64,000 nt of DNA from Paramecium sonneborni (taxonomy: Eukaryota; Ciliophora; Oligohymenophorea; Peniculida; Parameciidae). The DNA lies in NCBI GenBank assembly GCA_905182985.1, contig CAJJDN010000008.1:329740-393739 (forward strand), given 5' to 3'. A program made the position numbers and the translations under genes. The notes below the pieces were generated by a model. That model was not told where the DNA came from, searched no databases, and worked only from the letters and a program-made list of their open reading frames with translations. Shown one piece after another: positions 23,015 to 36,100 of this stretch. Position 1 is the first letter of the stretch; each line of letters opens with the position of its first letter.

Positions 23015-25140
23015 TCATTTGAAATATTTTTCATTAATGTTAGGGAATATGCAATTAGCAGTTTGAGGTCTAATCTAATTTGTTATTTGATCAAATTAAA
23101 TTTAAAGATTTCTAGCTTCTTAATAAATTTTGTTTTGCGTATTATTCCAGGTTTGAGACATCAAATAATGTAATGATTTACAAACTTTTTTTTAAACTTT
23201 CTATTATTCTTAATAAGAAAAATAATTTATGTTTTTAATATAAAATTTGGCTTCTAATAATAATAGCTAGATATCTTTTGGTGCTGATTAAATAATTTTA
23301 TCGATAAATTTACTAACTTCAATATGATTATAATCAACCAAAAGTTTTACTAAAAATAGAGGATCTATTTATGAACATTAGATTTATGATAATTTAGAAT
23401 TATTAGTTTCACTAAAAGTTTCTGTATTAAATCTTGCCGAAAAACAGATTTACGATGATGCTATAGGCTTATTTATTCTAAAGTTTTTCAAACTTGCACT
23501 TTATTAAACGGATACTTGTTATGATTGAGTTAAATCAGCACTTAGTTATTTTATTTATTCTTCAGCATATTCTAATTTTTATTTACAAAATACATTTTTT
23601 AGTTTTTGCTTCAGTATGATTACTATTTTTTATTAATATTTTATTATAAATTTGAATTGCTGATGAATACATTTTATTCTCTGATAGGCAAAGCCCTATA
23701 ATATAATTATTATCAGAATCGTCCTCTTTTTTATAAAAGAAATTTAACCAACAAGCCATAGCCTCATCATATTTTGATTATTCATAATTTAATTTTACTA
23801 AACAATTTTTTTTTAAATTTTTTAAGTTTTCCTGATCTTTTATTTTTATTTTTTTCTTCAATTACTCATTTATAAGCTTCAAACAATTTTAATATTCACC
23901 TTTTTCATAATTCAATTAAACTAATATAATTTAAGGAATACTTTAAATCTTTTTATTTCCAAAATCATCTTCATTAGGTTTTGACATATTTTGTAAATAT
24001 TATTCAACTTCCTTTAATTTTCCATTTTTTACGTTAAATTTTGCTATAAAACTGATTATTTTAATTACCAAATTCCTTCTAAATTATTTTCAGATCGTTT
24101 GTAAGTTACTTAGATATATCTTATGCATCTAAAAATTAATTATTCTTTAAATAGCATTTAACTTAAATTATTTTAATTATTACATAACAAAAAATTTAAT
24201 TTTTCTAATTATTTTTATTCTATTTCTATGGATAAATCTTTGATGTCTTTTTTGATTTATTCAATAGCTTAGCTGTATTATTTTTATTTATATAACACTT
24301 GTCCTATTTTAAATAAAATATTCATTACCCTTTAGTAAGATTTTATCTAAAGGATTCTCTTAAATTGTTTGACTAATTTACAGAGCAGAATTTTAATAGT
24401 CTAATTTTTTTAATGCAATCCCTAGATTAAATAGTATTCCTACCTAATAATTCTAAAGCTATTGTGTTTTATGGATCTTTTTAATGTATTTATTCAAAAT
24501 AATCAATAGCTTTTTTGAAATTATTTTCTTAAAGTTATTATTTTCCATTTTCAAATAATTCATCTATTGTTAGATCTTTTTATTATAATGCAATCGATTA
24601 TAAATCCTATTTCTTAAGCTTTTAAGTGAGTAATAAATTATTATATCCCGGTCTTTATACAATGGTCTTGTTTAAGTCATTTTGTTAATATTTTAATAAC
24701 GATTCAGTTGATTATAAAAAATAATTCTCCAAAACTTTCCGAGTTAATTAAGAGATCTCCTATATTTTTTCGGTCAATATAGGAAGTTAATGTAATATTG
24801 TTGCCAATTAATTTAAGTCTTATGATTCAGAAATGAATTGAAAAATATCACTAACTTAATATCCCTCTAATACTTATTTTAGATTTTTTGTCATTCCTAA
24901 AAACCATTATTCTAAATCAGAAACAATTGAAAATGCTTTTTTAAATGAAACAGAATGATTATCTACAAATTAATGAATTTCACTTAAATCATTAATTTTA
25001 CAGCCAAAATGGATATTTTCGTTTCGACAATCCACACAAATAATTTTAGTTTTCTATTCGCATTTTACATTAATGCATATTGAATTGATAGGTTTATTAT
25101 GAGTCTAGCATTTTAAACTTAGTTGATTTGATAAAAACAT
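23015..25140 (-). CDS. B-box zinc-finger and TPR protein
   Basis: About 676 residues after four introns of 22-26 nt. The N-terminus is a B-box-like zinc site (CQTHNKP, CINVKCEQKTKIICVDC, then SEIHQF). A helical Gln-rich stretch leads into tetratricopeptide repeats (FENGKQQLQENNFKKAIDYF, ALELLGIALKKLDYQNSALQ, LNYEKGEYQNCLKLINE, LNYEQSKYDEAMACW, LSENKMYSSAIQIYNKIL). TPRs mediate protein-protein contacts; this B-box plus TPR plan is common in ciliates but of unknown function. It is convergent with the eIF2alpha-type kinase gene, 76 bp between stops. Confidence 0.8.
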
Positions 25141-25358
25141 TAAATATTTAATTTTTCTATTAATTCTTTCTTTTATATATTTTTATAATCATATTGCACT
25201 CTTATTCGCATAAATTACACTCCTCAGATATCATTAGATTCATTACGATTTTTATGTTCTTATTTTGTACTGATATTTGAGATTAATAATTTAATGATAA
25301 ATTAAATAAATCATTAATTCGTATTTACAAAATATAATATATTTATATATTATTATTT

Positions 25359-26709
25359 ATGAGTTAAGAAGGGTAGATTTAATAAGTTTAAGAATCAATT
25401 ATATTAAAGAAACCATCTAGAGTCATTAATAGATATAAACACAACTAGTTGCTATATAATTATTTTGTTATCAGAGATTTTAAATCTGCTTTAGAATTGA
25501 TAGAAAAACTCACTTAAGAACATGGAGATATACATGAATATGCAAATTAAATATAAGGATATATTTATAAGATGACAGGATAATTATAAAAATCTACAGA
25601 AACTTTTAAGAAGTTTTTATCATTTAATGAATAAGATTAGGAAGTCTTAAAAACTATAGCAAAAAATTTATAATTAGGTAGTGATTTTGATAAAATATAG
25701 ATGGTAGATTCAAGAGTAGTTTGGATGTTGCTCAAAAAGCTTTAAATTTAAAAAAAAATGATTGGGAAGTATTTTATACGATTGGAAATTGTTATTATGC
25801 ATAAAAAGATATTGATAAAGCACTCATAAATTATAAAAGAGCTTTTGAACTCTCAATTAATGAGACAACATACAATAGATTAGGGAAGTTTTACTTATCC
25901 TTAGAAAAGTATGAAGAAGCTTTAGCAGTTTATAAGAGTGCTTTAAATTCCTAACCATAAAATAATGAAATAAAAGCCTTACTTGGTGTTTTGCTTTTGA
26001 GAATGGGTTAAACTTAAGAAGCTAAAAAATATCTCGAAAGTGTTACTGCAACAGATACAAAATGTATTTTCATCTTTAAATTAAATAGCATTATTGGGTC
26101 TAGGATCAATTGTGTAGGATTAAGAAAACTATGATGAAGCACTTAATTATTATAGAAAATTAATTGCAATACATCCTACATCAGCATAGGTGTGGAATAA
26201 TATAGCAATGTGTTATTATGGTAAATAAGAAATTTTAGCAGCCATTATTAGTTTGAAAAGGGCTATTTATTATGATCCATTTGAGTCTACAATCCATTTT
26301 AATATGGGTTTAGTTCATCTACATGAAAAATAATATATGTCAGCATTTCATTATTTTTAAACTGCCATTACTCTAAATCCAGATGATTCTTAATCATATA
26401 TGTATTTAGGTATTGCATTAAATAAGTTGAATGATTTTTAGAATGCATGTCGTTCTTTTGAAAGAGCTTTAGAATTAGATAAAGATAAGTATATTATCAA
26501 ATTTATACTTGATTAGAGACTATTTAATTTATCTAAATTATTGCATAATATTATTGCAAAAAGGAGATGAATCATCATAATATGCTTAATAAATTTTTCG
26601 ATATTTTTGTGATTTCTATAAAGAATAAGAATAACTCTATGATAATAGATGCAAAAAAGAACTTATTCAAGAATTAAAATCGCAAATTTAGAAATATCTA
26701 CGGTCATGA
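25359..26709 (+). CDS. BBS4: BBS4, TPR subunit of the BBSome
   Basis: The BBSome is a ciliary membrane-cargo adaptor that works with IFT trains. Removing three introns (23, 25 and 28 nt) gives exactly 424 residues. Diagnostic BBS4 segments: KHNQLLYNYFVIRDFKSALE at the N-terminus, LNLKKNDWEVFYTIGNCYY, TYNRLGKFYLSLEKYEEAL, VWNNIAMCYYGKQEILAAI, SLKRAIYYDPFESTIHFNMG with LVHLHEKQYMSAFHYF, and YLIYLNYCIILLQKGDE. This order and the WNNIAMCYYGK signature match animal BBS4 over its whole TPR array. The start at 25359 gives an expected short N-terminal extension. Confidence 0.93.
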
Positions 26710-26733
26710 TAAATTATAATATAATAAAATAAA

Positions 26734-28749
26734 TCATTTCTTAATAAATTTCAAAACTCTCATTTTCCCACTTTCAAATCCTAATAACAATACTAACTAT
26801 TAATTTTAAAATTCTCTCTAAAAAATTAATTTACCTGTTAATATTTAATCATCGAATTGAATTCCTTATAATAAAATTTTATTATTCAAATCTTGAAATT
26901 TAACTTTAGTTTCATTATTTTCTAAGACAGCCAACATAAATCCTTCTTCTTCCAAACCATATTAATAAAACACATGGAATATACAATGACAAGTTTAAGA
27001 AAAACTGTATACTAATTTATAATTATTTTCTACAACATTGTCATCATAAGTATATACATAGAATCCTCTATTAGTACTTACACATAAAGTATCTTATTCT
27101 TAAAAGTAATGTAATATAGTTGCTTATTCTATACAATCTCTTACATTTTATAATTATAATGTTTATTTTTTGACTCCATCTATTAATCCAAAAACATCTA
27201 TTTTATTTTTATTACATCTAAATATATGTTGATTTGTTTCACTCATTAATAAATCACCTTCATTTGGAAATGAATATTAATACCTTAAAACTTTCCTAAT
27301 TTTTGCATCATTGAAATTCCATATTATAACATAAAAACAATTCTATTTACATCCTCCAGATGCAATTAGAAAATTTTAACATGGACTAATAAGTATTCTA
27401 TAGAGTGTCATACCTTGTTTGGGACATGTAAATTATTTATTTTTAGAATTCATACTCTTACTGGAAATAGACATTATTGAATTATCACCAAATAAAACAA
27501 CAAATTCATCTTTCTTATCTGCTACACAAACAAATTTTAAATTTAAAAAAGGTAAAGGAGCTATTGGTTTGAATTCTAAATAACATTTACTATATTTCCA
27601 TAATTTGATTTCATTAGGATGCACAGTAATTAAGTTTTCTGCATTTAAAGGTAATATTTATAAAATTTTAGGAGTTTATGATGGATCATCTTCATTAGTT
27701 GCTAAATCTACCTCTACTAAAACTATATTATGAGTTGAAGAATTAGGTCTAATACTCATTTTACTATGTGATAACATACGTTTAGAAAAACGTTTTAAAG
27801 CACCAGCTAATTTATTCATATTTCTCTCCCATAAACCACCTGTTAATCTTAAAGCCTTAATTTCTTCTTATTATTAAGTTTATAATGATTGATTATGTTA
27901 CAGTTTTTATTTTTCACGTTCATCTGCTAAAAAGAATTGATCTACAATTTCACTAATTTATCTTTGCAATTCTTTTCTTTCTCTTTCTTCATTATATTAC
28001 ATTGCCATTTATTAATCTACCTCATCCTTTACTAAAAATTCTTAATGATGTTATTTAAATTAATCCAAATTTTAATGTCTTACTAATTTTAACAATCTAA
28101 TCATTTTATCAAATGCTTCTTTTCTTGAAGTTGAACTTAACTTTATTTTAATTTTTTATTCAGTTGTATCTTCAATAGATCTACATTCTTTTTCAACCTT
28201 TTTCAATTACTTTATTATATATTTCAGATATTTCATTCTTTTTTTTCTTTGTTCGCTTTTCAAAACTGATATTTCATGTGTTGTTGTTTACTATACACCA
28301 TGTCTACGTTTTATTTTCTCTCTAATATGATTAATATACCAATCTAAACTATCAGTCTTATGATTTGGATGAACAAAATGTGCACATTCTTAACAACATA
28401 ACTTTTATAATATTCTGCATTCATTTTCATGACATACAACATCTAATTTACATTCTCTATTATTTTCATGTGGAAATGGTCTTGGTCTTATATAATTAAT
28501 TGATCTTGTTTATCCATCATTCTAATCAATATCATCCTATTGTAATAATCCAGCATTCTAATTATTAATATAATCTTGTTCATAAGTTTTTCTCATTAAT
28601 CTAATCTATTTATTTTAATTCACAAATCCAAAATTATGCTCATTCTTACAAATACATACTAATTAATATAATGATTTTTTTATTTATTTTATATTGTAAA
28701 TTATTAATGCAATATTTAAATATATTTCAATTTCATATAGATTTTTTTT
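26734..28749 (-). CDS. B-box/coiled-coil protein with propeller-like C-terminus, downstream part of a TGA-split frame
   Basis: Reads in one frame to a TGA at 26734. A zinc-binding-like segment (ECKLDVVCHENEC, LCCQECAHFVHPNHKTDSLD) resembles a B-box. A long coiled-coil region (IREKIKRRH..., LKKVEKECRSIEDTTEQKIK) and a C-terminal half of WD-like strands (NLITVHPNEIKLWKYS, FVVLFGDNSIMSI, IIWNFNDAKIRKV) follow. The first ATG in frame starts MRKTYEQDY, yet coding-like sequence with a CxC (VCICKNEHNFGF) continues upstream to the TGA at 28750. It was probably part of one protein with the next feature. Confidence 0.7.
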
Positions 28750-30249
28750 TCATACTTTTGTTTGTTTCTTTAACTCTTCATCACTATCAAGATCAATTAT
28801 TTTATTTTTTTCTGTATATTACAATAATTATTCTATAAGAACTTTTATTTAATATAAAATCTCACTCTTCTCTGTTTTCTCTAATGGTTTTATTGATTTT
28901 TCCTAACAGATACTTAAAATCATAAGTAAACTATTGCTAGTTTATTTTGATTCTTCAAAAATATTTTTTAAATCAAGTAAATATTTTGAACGTTCTTAAT
29001 ATACTAATTCAAGCATTTTCTCTATTATTTCAGCTTCACATTGTGCTGTTTGATTTAAAATTGATGTTCTACAAAAATTATTTAATTAAGTGAAGCTTGT
29101 AACACTAAAAAGTTCTACAAGAGGTTTTTAAATATACTAAAAGTATTTTCTTAAAATTGTATCTGTTGTATCAAACTTAAGATTTCCATTTCTTAATTTC
29201 ATTAAATTTATTATTTATGGAAATCCTGTTTTATCTTTAACCATTTTAGAAATAACTTCTTTTAGAACAATAACAATATTCACCTTATGATTTCTATTTT
29301 ATTATCTTTTTTCTGTCATTTATTATGAAGTCTCTAATAATTAATTAAATAAAGTTTTCAATCTATTTATCTAAGGAGAATTTTAAACTTTTGATGTTTA
29401 TGTTAACAGATTTCTTATTTGATTTTAATTAACTTCAATTCCTTTCATTACTAAAACTGATAATGTTGAATCAATCAAATCTTGTTCAGGTATCTCTAGA
29501 TATTATTTATAATATTGTAATTTTAATTCTAAAAGTCCTTATTCTGCTAATTATACATTATTGTATCCTAATTCTTCAGCCACTTTCTTTACTTAAACAA
29601 TAGATAATATAGTTCGTTCTAGGTTTTAATCTATTCTCAATTTCATTTGATCTCCTGTTAAATATAAACAATTTATGAAACAAGGTAAGGGAATCTATTC
29701 TTGGTTACAAACAGCAATCAATATAAATATTATTCTCTCATTATGTTATAACAAATATATTAATGTAGGAGGTTGATTTATTTAATAAAGCTTTGTAGAA
29801 ATTGGGTGCTAAATTTATTAATCTAGCAAATATTTGAGATGATCAACATTTACTCTAGTTTTTATTCTTTTTACTACTTCATAAATGATGTCTTATAATG
29901 TATACAAATCATCACTATGACTATCTGTTATATGATTTAGTTCATCAAGATGTTGTTATGAAAATTCTATAGTATACTCATTATTAATTATCTGAATGAA
30001 ATTCACAAATTTAGGAAAAGACTTGTCATATTTTATGATTGCTAATAATTTTCCTTTTATTTTTTATTCGATAATTAATTGTTCTTTCACGAACTAATCT
30101 AATTGTTTGAGTATTAATCCAAATTTTATAATGTTTTTTCTGTCTGGTAAATTGTCTTCAATCTGTTTCACTGACAAAAATTCATTAATTAGAGGATCCT
30201 ACATTATGTCATTAACTTATTTAAAGATCTGCTTGTAGGTTGAATACAT
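28750..30249 (-). CDS. Long helical protein, upstream part of a TGA-split frame
   Basis: ATG at 30249, uninterrupted for 499 codons to a TGA at 28750-28752. Largely helical, with repeated Leu/Ile/Gln patterns (KQIEDNLPDRKNIIKFGLIL, NEYTIEFSQQHLDELNHI, NVQLAEQGLLELKLQYYKQY, EIIEKMLELVYQERSKYLLD) and an acidic end LDSDEELKKQTKV. No domain recognised. The frame carries straight on after the TGA into the B-box part (672 more codons), so the stop is either real and separates two genes, or a one-base error or mutation in a protein of about 1,170 residues. Confidence 0.65.
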
Positions 30250-30376
30250 TTAATAATTAAAATTCAATTTGAGATACCTAAATATTTTGGTCTTATTTTC
30301 TTGTTTTTATTTATATTCAAATTATTATAATATTATTTAAAAATAATTCTTATTATTTTTATCAAATATATAATAA

Positions 30377-33088
30377 TCATTTCTTCTTAGGTTGTGTTTT
30401 TTTTAATTTTTTAATTTCTTCATCTTCTAATTTTAATTTCTATTATTCATTCAAAGATTTATCAAATGCCATATATTTAAATACTTTGCCTGAATGGCTA
30501 AATGATGTACCATTGAATGTAATTTCAATGCCAACATCATGTATTCCAGTAGGTAACTCTAATTCAGGAATTTAAACAATTAATTTACTTTTATTTTTAA
30601 ATATAGCCTAAATATTTATATAATTGTAAATACCTTTTAATTAACAGCCATGTTACCATTAAATATGAATTAAACTAAAAGAGATTCAGTATTTGCAAGA
30701 TTTTCCCCATAAACACTTATATATTGACCAGCCTTTTTAAAGAAGTAGTTAATTTCTTGTTCTTCAGTCTCTATAAGTTTTTAAAGTTCATCCTTTTTCT
30801 TTTATAAATCAGCGCCTTATAAATCTTTCAAAGGATCAATTTCTTATTCCTCTTAATGAATAAATTATTTCTTTTATTCCTCTGGTAACTTTTCATCGAA
30901 ATTAAATGGACCCAACCGTAATACTTCAGGATCAATATAATAGAATGTTCCTATAGGTATCCATTCAATACCAGAAAGAGTAAGTAAAGCAGTCACTCCA
31001 CTTGCTTTGACAGCATTTAGTAATTCTGATGTTGGCTATTATCCACCTAAAAGCCATGATAAAGGAGGAGCAACAAAAGAATAAAATCTATCTTATTTGT
31101 CCCACATGATTTCAATTAATCTTTCTCCAAACATTGTTTTAAATATTACTCTTTTATTGGTTGTATCAAAGAATCCATCTCCAATAATTTTAACGGAAGC
31201 TCCACCTTCAGACATTACATTGTCTGGTTGTAATTCTTTTATTTAGATATCATAAAATCTAAAAACCATAGGATTACCAGTAAATTATTATCCGTTGATA
31301 CTTACATCAACATTAAAGTTAAGACTATCTGTTTATAATTAGCTAACATTAGGTATGGTGCATGAGATTTTTCCTTTTTCATAAAAGCCTTCAACACACA
31401 TCCAATTTTCTTTATCTAATTCTGGATCATTGATACTAAGATCTAAAGGATTAAGTGGCTTATTAGTGCTTTATTTCATAGCAGATTTATCTTCTTTTTT
31501 TTTATTTCTAGGTTAGAATCCAACATTTAAATGTTTCATGTATGAAGCTGTCAAATCATCAATATTAATATTGATAATAAGAGTAGTACCACCTTGTATA
31601 GATGCACATTTTGGATAGAGTGATGAGATAACAATTTTAGATGAATAGATAAGAAATTTCTATTCACATTCAACATAGACATTTCCATCTAGTGTAACTT
31701 CGACAACACATTCAACAGGATATTTATCAATAAATTCTTCAAAATTTGGAGTAGTACACCTAAAGCTGTCTGTTAATGAATCATATTCACATCCAACTTC
31801 AGTTTATATATCTCCTAATTTAAAACGAGCACTTTATCTACCAGTATCGCAGAATCCTGTACCAATTAAACTAATAATAGTTCCTCCTGTTGAAGGTCCA
31901 TGATTAGGTTTCATAGATATAGTTCTTAATGATGCAAAGAATGCAGCAGCCTATCCATTTGCATACATATTAGTGAACTTACGATCTTCTAATACTATTT
32001 TTCTAGGTAAATCTACTAATTTATCATTCTGATGTCCTAGATTACCTCCTCCCCAACTCCAAAGACCTCCTTTTAAATCTATTGCATATGTTGTATAATA
32101 TCCACACATAACCTTGCAAAATCCAGGTAATTAAATCCCACTTATATCTTACATCAATCTCTTTGGATAATAACTACTTTTCTTATCCTTATCTCCATTC
32201 CCTAATTATCCTCTTTAATTAAATCCCCAAGTATATAATTCACCACTTTATGTAACTGCTGCTGAATGTCCATATCCTCCAGATATAGATACTACTTTAA
32301 AATTAGTTTCTTATGCTTAAAACTTACCAACTCTTAAGGCGCTCTAATTCATTGGCTATTCAATCTAAAAATCAATTCTTGATGGTAATTATTCTGAAAC
32401 TTTTCTTCCTGTTCCTAATTAACCAAATCTAGCCTCTCCCCAACCATATAAAATTCCTTATTCGTCTACTGCTAATGAATGATATGCTCCACATGCTATC
32501 ATTTTTATTCTGTTCTTATAAAAGTAACTTAAAAACATAGGAGATGCTGCAGTCTCTACATCTTTCCTTATTCCTAGTTATCCTTCAAATCCTCTTCCCC
32601 ATGCAAATAAATCACCATTACTTAATGCTAATGTATGATACTCACCACATGCTATTGTATCAATCTTTGAAATTCTTATTATTTTCTTTGGTATTGTTAA
32701 TTCTATTATTCCTCCATGTCCTAATGCTCCATATTCTCCATATCCATAACTATAAATATCACCTTAATCAGTCAAAAAAACTGTATGCTTTTTACCTGTT
32801 ACTATTGTTTTTATCGATCCTTTGAAATCAAATGATTATAAATTATTTGAATCCTATGAAAATGTTTAATCATACTCGTCATGCTCAGGTGAATGCAAAG
32901 TTGATATTATTCTAATATTATTAATCTTCTTACCCTTAATTATCTATACCCTCTTCTATTACAAATAATTTCCTACAACCACCACATAGACTACTAATCA
33001 ATTTCCCTTTAAACAACTTCAAGTTCTCTAATCCTCCTTGTACATCATCAGTTGTCAAAAACACTTCTCCAAAGGTAGGAAGTTGCAT
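30377..33088 (-). CDS. RCC1-repeat and IPT/TIG-domain protein
   Basis: Predicted 887 residues after removing two introns (22 and 26 nt). N-terminal RCC1 propeller blades: HTVFLTDQGDIYSYGYGEYG, ALSNGDLFAWGRGFEGQLG, AVDEQGILYGWGEARFGQLG, TQSGELYTWGFNQRGQLGNG and AIDLKGGLWSWGGGNLG. They are followed by tandem Ig-like IPT/TIG domains (KPNHGPSTGGTIISLIGTGF, YPKCASIQGGTTLIINI, QPDNVMSEGGASVKIIGDGF) each with a CTIPN- or CTTPN-like strand. A Glu/Lys coiled coil (EEQKKQFIQEEQEIDPLKDL) interrupts the last domain; the C-terminus is KLKKTQPKKK. RCC1 blades bind partners and the IPT domains act as spacers. This fusion is seen in ciliate and algal proteins; function unknown. Confidence 0.9.
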
Positions 33089-33159
33089 TAAATAATTTTA
33101 ATTAAATGTTAAGAGGAGGAGGGGCTTGCGCAAACTCGCGTTAGTAATAGTCACTACAA
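33089..33159. promoter_or_regulatory. 71-bp bidirectional promoter with a GC-rich palindrome
   Basis: The only DNA between the starts of the RCC1-IPT gene (-) and the NACHT giant (+). It contains a strikingly GC-rich patch for this genome, including the perfect 8-bp palindrome TTGCGCAA at 33126-33133 followed by CTCGCG. It must hold both core promoters and both 5' UTRs, so the patch is a candidate shared factor-binding site. Inferred from position and composition only. Confidence 0.5.
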
Positions 33160-36100
33160 ATGAGTACTTTACTCATCTCTAATCAATTTGAGACCATACT
33201 AACTAATAATATTTAGTGTATCTCAAAAAACGCTGAGGATACACAGAATAATTATTCAGAATTGTTATCCAGTCTTTAAGCACTATTATCTCTTGATTAT
33301 GAATTAAACAATCTTATTAAGTCATAGAATTAACTTAATAAGCAAATTCCAAATCTTGAGAAAAGTCTTTAAGCCATTTTAGAATCGTGCCTTTTACTTA
33401 AAAATAATCAACTTAGATATTATGCAGTCAAATTTGCTGAAAAACTTTCTAGAACCATATTTTGGCATTATTGTTCAGCTAAATCAATCAAAGATGGTCT
33501 TCAATAAAGCTTCATAACTCTCTTTAATAAAATTGAATTACTAAATAATAATGAAGATGGATTTTACAAAAGTTTGACAGAGTATGAAATAACTCTTTCT
33601 AAAATGATTTTTACTATATTACCTAATGATTTTTAAGAAGGGCTGGAAGTAATCGCCCTTTTTGCAAGTATCAATGAAGTTTTGATGAATGCATTACCAA
33701 AAACTATGAGAGAAACAATAAAAGGTGGCATAGTCTAATCAATAAGAGATGCTACTAAGGTTTAATATCGTAAAATATATAAATAAATCTTTAATATTGA
33801 TATAATGAAATGGTGGGTACTTACTGAACTTAAATAAAGTACCCATACAATAAAAGAGATTATTAACGAATTATAAGAATTTTACAAAGTTCTGTCTAAA
33901 TCTGATTATTATGTATAATAAGCTTGGATTATTGCTATAAGCGAAATAGTTTCTTATGCACCAACACTCTCAGAAGATTAATTAGTTATGGAATAATCTG
34001 AAATATAAACGCTTGTTGATGTATCATGTTTAACCAAAATAAAAGAGGAATATAGAGTTAATATTAATATTCCAAAGCTTAAATACACTTAATGTTAAGG
34101 ACTTTATGAAAAATTACCCACATTAACTTTACTCCAGTAGATCTAAGAGTAAATCATATCAAGAGACAAGTTTTTTAACATTCTTTATGATAACAAAGAA
34201 GAAATAAAAGAATAATAGAAATAAGAAACTACAGCTAAAACCATTTTTGAATACATATTCTCATTATTTGTTGATTGTGATATTGAAATTAATATTGATT
34301 TAATTCGTAAGGTCAATTAACAATTTATTGAATTAAATGAGAACATTTAATTGATTAAGCAGATGAGCTTAAATAAATGGATTAAAATGTTAGAATCTAA
34401 ATAATGTACAGATCCAGTTGTTTTTGGTGAATTTGAATAAAAATAAAAACAAATAAAGCATTTGATAAATAAGGTAAAAGAAATTTAAAAATTTTTTATT
34501 TAATTAGATTTCATTTTTACTTAATGGAATTTTATTGAACAAATTACAGAATCTGATTCAAAATTATAAACTTAATCGGCATTTGTCTAAGAAAACAAAT
34601 AAAATTTACAAGATTGTGAAACAATAAGAGATCTTAATTAGTAAAATTTTAAAGATTTACTTTTATTAAGTATAAGATTTGATGTCTATTTTTTAATCTT
34701 AACTGAATTTATTGAGAGACAATATACAGCTGTTTACCAAGTTGTCTAATCTACTTAATCAGCAGATCCTATATTATCATTATACAAATAGTATAAAGAT
34801 GTTTAAGACATTGTCTAAATAAGTTTTCGTAAAGTAAATGAGAAAATTTTACAATTTAAGGAAATATTTTAAGGTATCTCTGAAAAATTGAAATAAATTG
34901 AATACAATTATATTTTGAAGTTTTATCATGTCTCATTAAAATTATAACATTAAGATTTACCAAATCAAATTTTTGAGTTTAGAAATTCAGATCATTAAAC
35001 TCTTTACTTTATATAAAATTATGAAAAATAAATTTTAAAGATTTAATTAATCAATTTACATTAAGCATTTAAAGATTGTGTTTCTAGCAGTCAATTTTAA
35101 GATTATGAAGAAGCTAAAATCTATTTATAAACAATATACTAAATTTGTAAATCTATGGAAAGTTTATTACGTTAAAATAAAAAACTATTCTAACATATTA
35201 ATAATTTTAAATAATCAATATAAATAGTGTCTAGTCATGATAAATTTAATGATTTATTGAATATATGGACATTAATTTTATAGACAACCACAGAACTTGA
35301 TTAGTAATAATTTGATTAGGCAGTTTTTCTTGTCAAATACGATTAATTATATATGAAATATGAGTAAATATTAAAACTTAATTAATAAATAAGATGGCCT
35401 TTTAATTAATATTTGGGTTAATACTTTAAAATGCTTAATTAATTAGAAACTATTTTCTAAGAACTAAAAACTTTTAAGACATTCGATGCCACTGCTGATC
35501 CAAATACATAAAATAGATATGATAGCTTGAGATTAAATCTTAAATAAATATCTCAAAGCTAAATTTAAAGAATTAAATCAACCCTTGAATAATATACATT
35601 AGGAGTAGATTAATTATAAAATAAACTTGAGAATCAAACTCATCTTTCAATAGAAGATTTATTAAATTAATTAATTAATATGTAGGAAGCTTTAGATGAT
35701 ACTTTAAATTAAATTCAAATGAGGATTAATTAACCTTAGTCTTAATAAAATGTAGGATCTCTAAATTTAATTTAAAGTAATCGGTTATCAGATTTTGATA
35801 ATCTATATAATTATAAAATTCATGAAGATATAATTGTAATTGCATCTTATATCAAATTTAATTATAACTTTATTGAACAGAATGCAATAATGGATTCATT
35901 AAAATTAGATTTAAATGACGATTAAAACTAACATGTAGTATAATCAGGAATAAATTCTGCATAGATAAGAATTTTAATGTTTATTAATTTAATAAATATT
36001 TGGAATAGTTGTCTTGGATAAGAGGAATATGATATAATAAGTAAGTTGATTTTATAATTAAGATTGAATGAGTCTAATTAAATAATAAAAAAAGAAATTA

